From the NCBI GenBank assembly GCA_015264885.1, contig JABZYY010000003.1, forward strand, positions 1-32,343: DNA of 32,343 bases, in the 5' to 3' direction. A model generated the notes under the pieces. That model was not told where the DNA came from, searched no databases, and saw only the letters and a list, made by a program, of their open reading frames with translations. The stretch is from Streptococcus sp. GTDB lineage: Bacteria > Bacillota > Bacilli > Lactobacillales > Aerococcaceae. Below are positions 25,030 to 32,023 of the stretch, piece after piece. The number at the start of each line of letters is the position of its first letter. The stretch's first letter is position 1. The translations under genes were made by a program, and so were the position numbers.

Positions 25030-25055
25030 AGCGCCATGCACGAATCCATGCACGG
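25029..25055 (-). terminator. Imperfect hairpin, possible terminator of the 25065-25376 gene
   Basis: GCCATGCACGAATCCATGCACGGC (25033-25055 region) can fold with GCC/GGC and TGCA/TGCA pairs and mismatches, followed on the minus strand by a weak T-run (CGCTTTGTATTTTC). Confidence 0.4.
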
Positions 25056-25064
25056 CACCTGTCA

Positions 25065-25376
25065 TTATTTAATATTATGTTTGTTCATTTTTTGTTGGAA
25101 AATTCCAGTGATGATTTCACGCAATTCTTCGCGTTCTTTTTCAGGAAGTTCTCCTTCTTGTTTTGCAACTGCGTAAAGTTCAGGATTTTCTTTCGCGATG
25201 CGTTGAACAGTTTTTGTTGTCGCATGACCTCTGACTAAGAACGGAATTGCCTTAATCCATTCTTCTGGCACTAGCGCTAAAATTTTCTTAGCCGCTTCTT
25301 TGTCCGTCAACACCGCAGTACTCAAACCCTTTTTAATTTGTTCTTGTTCTTTTTCTGTAAAATCTTTTAGATCCAT
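25065..25376 (-). CDS. Small cytosolic protein of unknown function
   Basis: A 103-residue, charged, mostly helical protein without membrane segments. Residues 38-58 (EEWIKAIPFLVRGHATTKTV) are the least charged part; the C-terminal third is rich in Glu and Lys and ends KMNKHNIK. AAGGGG lies before the ATG. I recognise no family. It starts 33 bp after the S66 peptidase stop with no terminator between, so it is probably cotranscribed with that gene and the GNAT gene. Confidence 0.7.
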   Translation of the reverse strand: MDLKDFTEKEQEQIKKGLSTAVLTDKEAAKKILALVPEEWIKAIPFLVRGHATTKTVQRIAKENPELYAVAKQEGELPEKEREELREIITGIFQQKMNKHNIK

Positions 25377-25409
25377 CTCTTATCCCCTTTTCTAACTCTA
25401 ATCTCTACT

Positions 25410-26447
25410 CTATTTATTATAATCAAATCGGATGACTTGTGCATCCACATCAACTTGAGCATGTACTCCAAAAGGAACAATACTGCGTGGTGTCGCATGT
25501 CCAACATTAATATTGTAAACAATAGAGACCTCTTTGTCTTCCAGCTCCTCTAGCAGGACTTCTTTGTATTCTTCGTAATGAATTTCATTTTGAGGTTTAC
25601 CCACCAATACACCAGAAACTACATCAAAGATTCCATACTGTTTTAAAGCTTGAATCATCTTTCGATACAACTCAACACTTGGTCGTTCCTCGCTTGTTTC
25701 CAGCAACAGAATTTTCCCACTCCAGTCTTCAAGCGTTGGAAATAACTTATATTTCTGAGTAAGCTGTACAGAATCGGCATATCTTGAAGAATCGAAACAA
25801 TCATACATTGTTTCTAAGCATCCTCCTAGAATCGGCCCACTAAACTGAGCGTTTCCTTTTAATAATTCAAACCCTTGATTTGGAAAACTTGGCATCGAAA
25901 CCCCTAATCCCTTTTCACTAAAATCTTCTCTTTCTTGATACCAAATGTCACTGGGGCGAATTTCTTTAATTCTTCCCGTTGTCAGTAATTCCTCAAAATA
26001 CGATTTCGTATATGAAAGCATTTCCGACGAAAGTTCACATACATCCGGTAAGAAAGCCTGCCCATAAAAGCTTTGAATGCCAACTTTATGTAACATTAAA
26101 TGATTCATTGTTGTATCTGAAAAGCCTAAAAAAATCTTCTGTTTAGCAACCTTTTTAAGCGCGTCCTGTTCAAATAAGTAAGGGAGTAGGCGATACGTAT
26201 CATCCCCGCCAATCGCACATAAAATCATATCAATCGAGTCATCTTGAAATGCATCTAGCAAGTCTTGCGCTCTACATTCTGGATGTTGCTTAATAAATTC
26301 AAGCCCTTTTAAAGCATGAGGTAAAAATTCAACTGCTACACCGTACTCTTCTAAACGTTTTTTTCCAAGATTGAGCTCATGCTGAATGAAGTTCTCTCCC
26401 ATTATTCCGCTAGATAAGCTAACGATTCCTATCTTCTTTACTTTCAT
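25410..26447 (-). CDS. S66 family serine peptidase, MccF/LD-carboxypeptidase-like
   Basis: A 345-residue cytosolic protein. The nucleophile elbow GFSDTT (Ser110), ILLLETSEE (Glu250) and NVGHATP (His317) give the expected Ser-Glu-His triad order of family S66; GGDDTYRLLPYL also fits. The family includes LdcA, which trims muropeptide tetrapeptides, and MccF, which cleaves microcin C-type acyl-adenylate toxins; length and the LLLETSEE form lean to MccF. AGGAG is upstream of the ATG. Middle gene of a probable operon with a GNAT upstream (40-bp gap). GNAT plus MccF-like peptidase would fit self-protection against aminoacyl-nucleotide antibiotics, but this is inference. Confidence 0.85.
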   Translation of the reverse strand: MKVKKIGIVSLSSGIMGENFIQHELNLGKKRLEEYGVAVEFLPHALKGLEFIKQHPECRAQDLLDAFQDDSIDMILCAIGGDDTYRLLPYLFEQDALKKVAKQKIFLGFSDTTMNHLMLHKVGIQSFYGQAFLPDVCELSSEMLSYTKSYFEELLTTGRIKEIRPSDIWYQEREDFSEKGLGVSMPSFPNQGFELLKGNAQFSGPILGGCLETMYDCFDSSRYADSVQLTQKYKLFPTLEDWSGKILLLETSEERPSVELYRKMIQALKQYGIFDVVSGVLVGKPQNEIHYEEYKEVLLEELEDKEVSIVYNINVGHATPRSIVPFGVHAQVDVDAQVIRFDYNK

Positions 26448-26487
26448 CGAACTCTCCTCTGTTTCCTATTTTCTGTAGTTTTCTGCT

Positions 26488-26958
26488 TCATGCTCCTAAA
26501 TATTTAATATAGATTTGACACGGATTCCATTCATCCCACAAAGTCGGGAAGCATTCTAACTCCTTATACCCCATCGCCTTATAAAAAAGATTCGTGCGAT
26601 CATACTGTTCATAATGTCCCATTTTTACAGTCTTCACTTGGGAATAAGTATACCCTAATTTCCCAGCTAGTTGTTCATACGCCTCATTTAATTTTTTGCC
26701 GATTCCTTTCCGGTGAAATTCCTTTTTGACTCCCATCACAAAAATATCTGCACAATCCTCACTCGTAGCATTCAACACAACGTATCCTGCGAGCTTATCC
26801 TCTACAAAACAAGCTATAAACGGTTTGTCCATCGCATCATCGACATATTCCTGCGTACTTTCTGGCATTCCAAACCATTCCGGAAGATCATATAAAACTT
26901 CTTTTGAAATCAATTCTTTTTCTTCTTTATCTATAATTTCTCTAATACTCATGTTCAT
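26488..26958 (-). CDS. GNAT family N-acetyltransferase
   Basis: A 156-residue protein with acetyl-CoA motif A in ADIFVMGVKKEFHRKGIGKK (near residues 70-89) and the GNAT C-terminal DRTNLFYKAMGYKEL. ATGs at 26958 and 26952 are both possible; the SD (AGGA) is weak. Head of an operon with the MccF-like peptidase, with an extended -10 promoter at 27049-27057. The substrate is unknown. Confidence 0.83.
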   Translation of the reverse strand: MNMSIREIIDKEEKELISKEVLYDLPEWFGMPESTQEYVDDAMDKPFIACFVEDKLAGYVVLNATSEDCADIFVMGVKKEFHRKGIGKKLNEAYEQLAGKLGYTYSQVKTVKMGHYEQYDRTNLFYKAMGYKELECFPTLWDEWNPCQIYIKYLGA

Positions 26959-27048
26959 CTTTAGTGTCCTACTTTCTATAAAACTACTAGCACTAGTGCT
27001 CTTCGTCGTTTGTTTTCTGTTTCAGAATTCTACTTAAACTGTACCGTC

Positions 27049-27057
27049 ATTATACCA
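27049..27057 (-). promoter_or_regulatory. Extended -10 promoter of GNAT-S66 operon
   Basis: Minus-strand TGG TATAAT, a full consensus extended -10. The leader of about 85 nt contains a 12-bp palindrome AGCACTAGTGCT (26989-27000). Confidence 0.6.
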
Positions 27058-27105
27058 AATAACGGGAGAAGAGGATATTCTCATCCAACCATTTTCCAGC
27101 ACATC

Positions 27106-27143
27106 AAAAACACCTGTAGTACTTTGAAACTGCTACAGGTGTT
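27106..27143 (-). terminator. Terminator after the tfoX-like gene
   Basis: Perfect 11-bp stem AACACCTGTAG / CTACAGGTGTT around a 13-nt loop, then TTT following the stem's own TT on the minus strand. It lies 69 bp after the stop of the frameshifted gene. Confidence 0.85.
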
Positions 27144-27211
27144 ATCGTTACTTTATAGATTCACAGGACTGACTGCTAATCGTCCAAAACAGAAAGGTTC
27201 TCTTCCACGCA

Positions 27212-27531
27212 TCATTTCTTTTTCTTGGGTTTGGGAGCCGCCAGTTCATCATAGATAGCCTTAAACAAATCCGTTAAGTACTCCTTATCTTCTACATTTT
27301 CCATCAGTAGCATTTCTTTTTTCCCTTCATATGTGCGTTCCAATGAAGCGTCAGGCATCATTCTCTGGCAGTTGTGTCATTTTTGATTAGGAATCGATCA
27401 TCATAAATGCCGCCGACAACCTTTTCTCGGTAATACAAAATATATTCCCCCATCATTGCTCTATAGCGGATATCCTCTAATCTCGATATTTGTTCTGAAA
27501 TATAGGCTAAGTATTCCTTGCTAGAAGCCAT
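27212..27531 (-). pseudogene. TfoX N-terminal domain protein, frameshifted
   Basis: The first part, from ATG 27531 (GGAGG eight bases upstream), reads MASSKEYLAYISEQISRLED, then YYREKVVGGIYDDRFLIKND and stops at 27358 after TTARE. The following bases in another frame continue the same family: MMPDASLERTYEGKKEMLLM, then DLFKAIYDELAAPKPKKKK and a stop at 27212. One extra A in GAGAATGATG (making GAAATGATG) restores a complete protein of about 106 residues, the normal size for TfoX_N proteins. So a single-base deletion near 27358-27363 has broken the gene, unless it is a sequencing error. Full-length relatives are linked to competence-type regulation, though many are uncharacterised. Confidence 0.85.
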
Positions 27532-27587
27532 CCTTTCTTCCTCCATCGCTACTTCCAAATTCTATGTTCAAGACGAATAACTTATTT

Positions 27588-28481
27588 TTACTTCATCTCT
27601 ACCCATTTATCGTTATCCATAATAAACGGCTTCGCTAGGCCTTCTCCGGTATAGTCTTGATATTTCGTTTCAAGATACTTGTAGACATCTTCTTTCGTCT
27701 TGAACTTAATCGCTTGGTATGGTTCCTCGAAGGTGAGTTTTTCGACAAAAAGGAACCCGTCCCCCGTTGGCACTAAGACGCCCACGTGGCCGATAAATAG
27801 CGATTCCCCGTCCAAATTATCGTGAATCACGACGGAGAGCATACGCGCATTTTCGTCAAAAGTAAATTGCGATAGGAACTGTTCCATCTTCTTCGCATGC
27901 GTCTTCACATCTGTCGTAGCTTCCGTTTCTACACGAGAGAACAAACGATTCAAGTCTTCTTTTTCATCCGCACTAAAGAGATGTCCCTTATCAATCGCAT
28001 CATTATCGATAAATAAGAGCTCACTATCCGCAGCAATCTTCGGAATCGTAATCTTATTCTTCAACAACGCATACGTATTGATGCGGCAGTTCGTTCCAAC
28101 AAAATCGCCGTGTTTTGCATTCCAAAGCGAACTGATTTTCTCAACGTCATACTCCGTTTTTGTAAACGACGCAAAATCCCCTTGCAAGCCTGTCTCGCCA
28201 ACTATCGCATTGTAGTCATTCACGAACTCGAAGAACTTCTCCACACTTTCTTTATCCAAGTACGCAGACAACAACGCCTTCACTTCCTCCACACTTGAAG
28301 GATTGCTGATATTGGTATAGGTCGCAACCCATTGCGGTGCTTCCTGGGTCTGTGCCGCTACAGTTGTCGTCTCTGGAGCTGCCTGTGTCGTCGTTTCTTT
28401 TTGCGTCTTTCCGCAACCTGCTAAGCCAATCAGCATGGCTGCACAAAGTCCTAATTTTACTGTTTTCGAAATACTCTTCAT
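27588..28481 (-). CDS. DUF4300-like lipoprotein
   Basis: From ATG 28481, preceded by AAAGGGAG, the product is 297 residues: signal peptide with lipobox GLAGC (Cys23), a short Thr/Gln/Ala linker (KETTTQAAPETTTVAAQTQE), and an extracellular domain of about 250 residues. YTNISNPSSVEEVKALLSAY near the domain start and GDFVGTNCRINTYALLK in the middle resemble DUF4300 lipoproteins of Lactobacillales. A longer frame upstream has no ribosome site before its first start. The linker style matches the array lipoproteins. The function of the family is not known to me. Confidence 0.78.
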   Translation of the reverse strand: MKSISKTVKLGLCAAMLIGLAGCGKTQKETTTQAAPETTTVAAQTQEAPQWVATYTNISNPSSVEEVKALLSAYLDKESVEKFFEFVNDYNAIVGETGLQGDFASFTKTEYDVEKISSLWNAKHGDFVGTNCRINTYALLKNKITIPKIAADSELLFIDNDAIDKGHLFSADEKEDLNRLFSRVETEATTDVKTHAKKMEQFLSQFTFDENARMLSVVIHDNLDGESLFIGHVGVLVPTGDGFLFVEKLTFEEPYQAIKFKTKEDVYKYLETKYQDYTGEGLAKPFIMDNDKWVEMK

Positions 28482-28537
28482 TCTTTTCTCCCTTTCACTG
28501 TCGTTTTCTACGATTACCCAGCGATTCATCCTCAACT

Positions 28538-28807
28538 TTAACTTCTCCACGGCATTTGTGGATTTTCCCTCCAAGCCTCTTTTCCTAGAGGTAAGTCATT
28601 GATTTCCCCGATAGACGGATCGAGTTCGTAGGCTTGTTTCAAAGTCACTAGCATCAAGTCCTCAATAGTATGATCCTCGTTGCATAGAAACTGCCACATG
28701 CCATCGTCCTCGTCATGACTTACATATAAAATCGGCTTTTCTCCTCTTGCAATATGCTTGCACAGGATCGTTGCCGTATTTGGATCTTCACGAAATGGAA
28801 AACTCAT
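28538..28807 (-). CDS. Small acidic protein, DUF2185-like
   Basis: An 89-residue cytosolic protein from ATG 28807 (AGGAGG six bases upstream; an earlier ATG abuts the SD). PILYVSHDEDDGMWQFLCNE followed by SIGEINDLPLGKEAWRE recalls the DUF2185-like proteins, some of which are listed as immunity proteins; the link is from memory and by eye. Lies 56 bp before the DUF4300-like gene, probably in the same transcript. No toxin partner is visible. Confidence 0.65.
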   Translation of the reverse strand: MSFPFREDPNTATILCKHIARGEKPILYVSHDEDDGMWQFLCNEDHTIEDLMLVTLKQAYELDPSIGEINDLPLGKEAWRENPQMPWRS

Positions 28808-28935
28808 AACCATCCTCCTAACCCTACTTTTATGAAGTAACCTTTGTATACGGTTTCAATTCTCTCACTTATAATCTATCCTATTCTCTGGAAAAATACA
28901 ATAAAACCTCTGTGAAATTTAGGAAAACTAAAAAC

Positions 28936-28970
28936 AAAAATAGAAGTAAATTTTAAAACTTACTTCTATT
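28936..28970 (-). terminator. Terminator of the 28980-29390 gene
   Basis: Perfect 11-bp stem AATAGAAGTAA / TTACTTCTATT, 10-nt loop, then TTTGTTTTTAG on the minus strand, starting ten bases after the stop. Confidence 0.8.
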
Positions 28971-28979
28971 CCTTTAAAC

Positions 28980-29390
28980 TTAATACATTTTATTGATTTT
29001 AATCGGATATCGCTGCACCGCTTGAGGCAACTGCTCTAGCAACGCATCATTGGTTTTGCTTTTTCCCATGAAGAACATGGTCGTAGTGCCGTCCTTTTGT
29101 TCAATTCTGACGACATAACGGGCACCTCCCCCTTTTCTGCCTCGCATGAAATCAATCAAAATCCGGCGAATCGACGCAAGAGGAATCCGACGCTTTTTAA
29201 AACAGAATGCCACGTGAATGTAAAACATCCCCCGCGCAATATGAAACGGTGCCATAAACGGTCCTCCACTCTGTTTTGCGGCTGTCCATCGGCGAACGAA
29301 AATGACAAGCACACATGTCGCAATGAACGCACCACTAACCAAGAACACCATCGGAATCCCGAATCTCGCTCCACTTTCTATTGTTGCCAT
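28980..29390 (-). CDS. Membrane-anchored protein with PH-like domain, unknown function
   Basis: A 136-residue protein with one clear N-terminal TM helix (residues 12-33) followed by a basic region and a mixed beta domain (HIARGMFYIHVAFCFKKRRI, ARYVVRIEQKDGTTTMFFMG). The pattern of strands with a final helix (NDALLEQLPQAVQRY) suggests a bacterial PH-like domain, by eye only. AAGGAGG before the ATG. Single-gene unit with its own terminator, divergent from the glycosyltransferase operon. Confidence 0.7.
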   Translation of the reverse strand: MATIESGARFGIPMVFLVSGAFIATCVLVIFVRRWTAAKQSGGPFMAPFHIARGMFYIHVAFCFKKRRIPLASIRRILIDFMRGRKGGGARYVVRIEQKDGTTTMFFMGKSKTNDALLEQLPQAVQRYPIKINKMY

Positions 29391-29567
29391 TGTCTTCCTC
29401 CTTTACCATTTCTTCAATTCTATCGATAGATTTTATACTTCCTCTCTATCTTACCGAGCTTTTTTATTTTTTTCCACCTCTTTTAAGTAAGTTTTAAGTT
29501 CATGGTGCAAAGTATAGTTATCCAAACGGAAAGGAGAAGCTCCCCCACCAGGCGAGCGGTGACAAAA

Positions 29568-30608
29568 ATGAAAACTATCGTAATTATCCCTTCATATGAA
29601 CCAGAGGAAAAATTAATCACTTTAACACAACAACTAATCGCCAAAGACTTAAAAGTAGTCGTTGTCGATGATGGCAGCGGGGAGAAATATCTTCCTATCT
29701 TCAACCAACTCACAGGAGCGACTGTATTAACGCATCCTGAAAACAAAGGAAAAGGCGAGGGCTTAAAAACAGCTTATCGCTATATTAAAGAAACATACGC
29801 AAACGAGGAAGTGGCCATCGTCACGGCGGACTCCGACGGGCAACACAGTCCAGAAGACATCATGCGTATCGCCACCAGGGCATCTCTTGAGAAAGACAGC
29901 CTCGTACTCGGCGTTCGAAACTTCGACGGAACCCACGTCCCACTAAGAAGCCGTGTCGGAAACAAAATCACCTTAAAAATTTTCGAACTCACAAGCGGGA
30001 CGAAAATTAGTGATACACAAACAGGTCTCCGTGGATTCTCAAGCACACATTTAGAAAAAATGCTTGAGATTTCAGGATCACGTTTTGAATACGAAATGAA
30101 TGTGTTGATGGTTTGGGCAAAAGAAAAACGCCCATTCTGCGAACTAGAAATTCAAACGATTTACGAGAACAAAAATGAGGGCTCACACTTTAATCCTCTT
30201 CGCGATTCATTCAGAATCTACAAAGAGATTTTCCAATTCGCCCTATCATCAATTCTCTCGTTTTTTCTAGACTACACCGTCTACGCCTTCCAGATTTTTA
30301 TCGGAGTACCACTCGTGACCGCTAACGTGGTCGCAAGGGTGATTAGCGCAGGATTCAACTTCTTCGTGAATAAGAAGTTCGTCTTTGCCAGCGACAAACC
30401 GTTTCTTAAAGAACTCGGCGGCTATATTTTACTCGCCAGCTTCTCATTAACGCTGAACACATTGATTTTGCTGGGACTCAGCTACGGTTTCGGCATCGGA
30501 CCACTCGTTGGTAAAATCATCACCGAAATCGGGATGTTCTTCTTTAACTGGTTTGTACAGAAAAAAGTCATTTTCGGACAAGAGAAAGGTGTGCATTATG
30601 TCAAATAA
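29568..30608 (+). CDS. GT2 glycosyltransferase fused to GtrA-like flippase domain
   Basis: From ATG 29568 (GGTGA five bases upstream) the product is 346 residues. Residues 1-215 are a GT-A fold family 2 transferase of the polyprenyl-phosphate type: KTIVIIPSYEP, VVVVDDGSGEK, the metal-site TADSDGQHSPED, and GLRGFSSTHLEKM. Residues about 220-340 form four TM helices with FFLDYTVYAF, NFFVNKKFVF and FFFNWFVQKK, the GtrA pattern for flipping the lipid-linked sugar. It likely makes and flips undecaprenyl-phosphate sugar used outside the cell to decorate teichoic acid, polysaccharide or protein. A longer frame starting at 29502 is less well supported. Overlaps the next gene by 11 bp. Confidence 0.88.
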   Translation: MKTIVIIPSYEPEEKLITLTQQLIAKDLKVVVVDDGSGEKYLPIFNQLTGATVLTHPENKGKGEGLKTAYRYIKETYANEEVAIVTADSDGQHSPEDIMRIATRASLEKDSLVLGVRNFDGTHVPLRSRVGNKITLKIFELTSGTKISDTQTGLRGFSSTHLEKMLEISGSRFEYEMNVLMVWAKEKRPFCELEIQTIYENKNEGSHFNPLRDSFRIYKEIFQFALSSILSFFLDYTVYAFQIFIGVPLVTANVVARVISAGFNFFVNKKFVFASDKPFLKELGGYILLASFSLTLNTLILLGLSYGFGIGPLVGKIITEIGMFFFNWFVQKKVIFGQEKGVHYVK

Positions 30609-31575
30609 CAAAAAAGGAAAATCACTCAGAAAAATCTTAACGACCGCTTATACGGCAGTCCTCATCGGGGCTTCGGGGATGGTCGTGGCCGATACACTCT
30701 TCATCTCCAAGAGCCTAGCAAAATTCAGTAACGACACTGCAGCGGCAACAACGAACACAGCCACAGGAACGAGCGCAAGCGGTACGGGAACGTCGGGGGA
30801 CTCGAATAATTCAAGCAGTTCAACTGGCACCTCTACAACGCCAACCGTCAACACGGCGACGGCCTACGAGGATGATACGAAATCCATCACGATTGAGACG
30901 TACGAGCGAAACAACACCCAAATCCACGTCGCAACGGTGAAAATTAAAGGGAACGCGTCGATCAAGACCGCCTTGGCCGACGAGACGTACGGTCGAAACG
31001 TAACCGCGAAGACGTCAACGACCGCTAAAAGCGTGAACGCGGTCCTTGCGATTAACGGGGACTACTACGGCGCCAGAGACGCTGGATACGTCGTTCGTAA
31101 CGGACAACTCTTGCGGAGTCAGAGCCAGAGTGCCGACCAAGAAGATTTAGTCATCTACAAGGACGGAAGCTTCGGCATCATCAAAGAAGGCGACATCACA
31201 GCCCAACAGTTAGTGGATAACGGCGCGATGCAAGTCTTGTCATTTGGTCCAGCGTTGATTGAAAACGGACAAGTGACCGTAGACAGTTCAGACGAAGTTG
31301 GGAAAGCCATGGCGAGCAACCCGCGTACCGCTATCGGAATCGTCGACGACAACACTTATGTATTCGTGGTGTCAGACGGACGAACAAGCGAAAGCCAAGG
31401 ATTATCGTTGAAACAATTAGCTGAATTTATGAAAGAATTAAACGTCACTACCGCCTATAACTTAGACGGTGGCGGATCATCATCGATGTACTTTAACGGA
31501 CAAATCATTAACAAACCGACAACAAATGGTCGAAATATCGAAGAAAGAGAGGTGAGTGACATTGTCTACTTATAA
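30598..31575 (+). CDS. Membrane-anchored phosphodiester glycosidase (NAGPA domain)
   Basis: From ATG 30598 (AAAGGTG upstream) the product is 325 residues: an N-terminal membrane anchor (residues 13-35), a Ser/Thr/Gly-rich linker (about 44-85) and an extracellular NAGPA domain. AVLAINGDYYGARDAGYVVR, NPRTAIGIV and AYNLDGGGSSSMYFNGQIIN are family marks; the domain cleaves sugar-1-phosphodiester bonds. With the GT2-GtrA gene it overlaps, it probably acts on a cell-surface phosphoglycan. The 5' two thirds of the gene is clearly GC-richer than its neighbours (many GCG, ACG, GTC codons), a sign of different origin or recombination. A longer upstream frame inside the GT gene is rejected. Confidence 0.88.
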   Translation: MSNNKKGKSLRKILTTAYTAVLIGASGMVVADTLFISKSLAKFSNDTAAATTNTATGTSASGTGTSGDSNNSSSSTGTSTTPTVNTATAYEDDTKSITIETYERNNTQIHVATVKIKGNASIKTALADETYGRNVTAKTSTTAKSVNAVLAINGDYYGARDAGYVVRNGQLLRSQSQSADQEDLVIYKDGSFGIIKEGDITAQQLVDNGAMQVLSFGPALIENGQVTVDSSDEVGKAMASNPRTAIGIVDDNTYVFVVSDGRTSESQGLSLKQLAEFMKELNVTTAYNLDGGGSSSMYFNGQIINKPTTNGRNIEEREVSDIVYL

Positions 31576-31948
31576 AAAGAAAACGGGACTGACATTCTAC
31601 ACAGTCGCAACGGTGGTGACACTGGTCGTTGGAACGGTGTATGAATTCTTCAGCCACCAAGTCTACTCCCCATTCATGTACTTGCTGTTTATGATTCCAC
31701 TCGTGCTTGGAGTGGTGCCAAATCTCATAGCAAAAATGACCGGGAAAACTTTCTTAGAATCAGAAGACGCACAAGCAGCCTACAAGATGGGTGTTCTCAC
31801 CTTCATCTTCGGCAGCTTCCTCAAAGGAGTCTTCGACATCTACGGAACCAGCTCCGTCTACCCAACCCTCTACTTACCAGTTGGCGCGGTGCTACTAATC
31901 GCAGCGCTTGGGTTAGAGATGTACTACAAGAAGGCAGTTGCTAAATAA
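31562..31948 (+). CDS. Multi-pass membrane protein, unknown function
   Basis: A protein of about 128 residues with four hydrophobic segments (near residues 10-28, 37-55, 77-95, 103-120) separated by short polar loops. It overlaps the end of the NAGPA gene. GAGGTGA is six bases before TTG 31562 and directly abuts GTG 31556, so TTG is my choice. Third gene of the operon; its role is probably in the same surface-glycan process. I recognise no family. Confidence 0.72.
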   Translation: MSTYKKKTGLTFYTVATVVTLVVGTVYEFFSHQVYSPFMYLLFMIPLVLGVVPNLIAKMTGKTFLESEDAQAAYKMGVLTFIFGSFLKGVFDIYGTSSVYPTLYLPVGAVLLIAALGLEMYYKKAVAK

Positions 31949-31949
31949 A

Positions 31950-31970
31950 AAAAGGCCGGAGCCCTTTAAT
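31950..31970 (+). terminator. Weak or truncated terminator of the glycan operon
   Basis: AAAGGC-CGGA-GCCCTTT can form a short stem right after the stop codon, but the T-run is only TTT before AA, where the IS element starts. The insertion may have removed the rest; the strong hairpin inside the IS end (31979-32013) would now stop transcription. Confidence 0.45.
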
Positions 31971-31978
31971 GAAGTGCA

Positions 31979-32018
31979 CCCCAAAAGTTAGACACAAAAT
32001 CTAACTTTTGGGGTGTTT
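31979..32018 (+). repeat. 14-bp perfect hairpin within the IS end
   Basis: CCCCAAAAGTTAGA (31979-31992) pairs with TCTAACTTTTGGGG (32000-32013), loop CACAAAA, followed by TGTTTTT. It acts as a terminator-like barrier between outside transcription and the transposase start, and includes part of the probable terminal inverted repeat. Confidence 0.85.
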
Positions 32019-32023
32019 TTATT

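Noticed and set aside
27010..27258. Plus-strand 82-codon ORF.
   Set aside because: It runs over the terminator hairpin and the tail of the TfoX-like gene on the other strand, lacks a ribosome site and has no protein-like features.
29419..29430. TCTATCGATAGA palindrome in the divergent gap before the GT2 operon.
   Set aside because: A single 12-bp palindrome in AT-rich DNA with no second copy; not enough to call an operator.
29502..29567. N-terminal extension of the GT2 protein from ATG 29502.
   Set aside because: The added residues (with ERRSSPTRRAV) are not part of the GT-A fold, and GGTGA sits correctly before ATG 29568.
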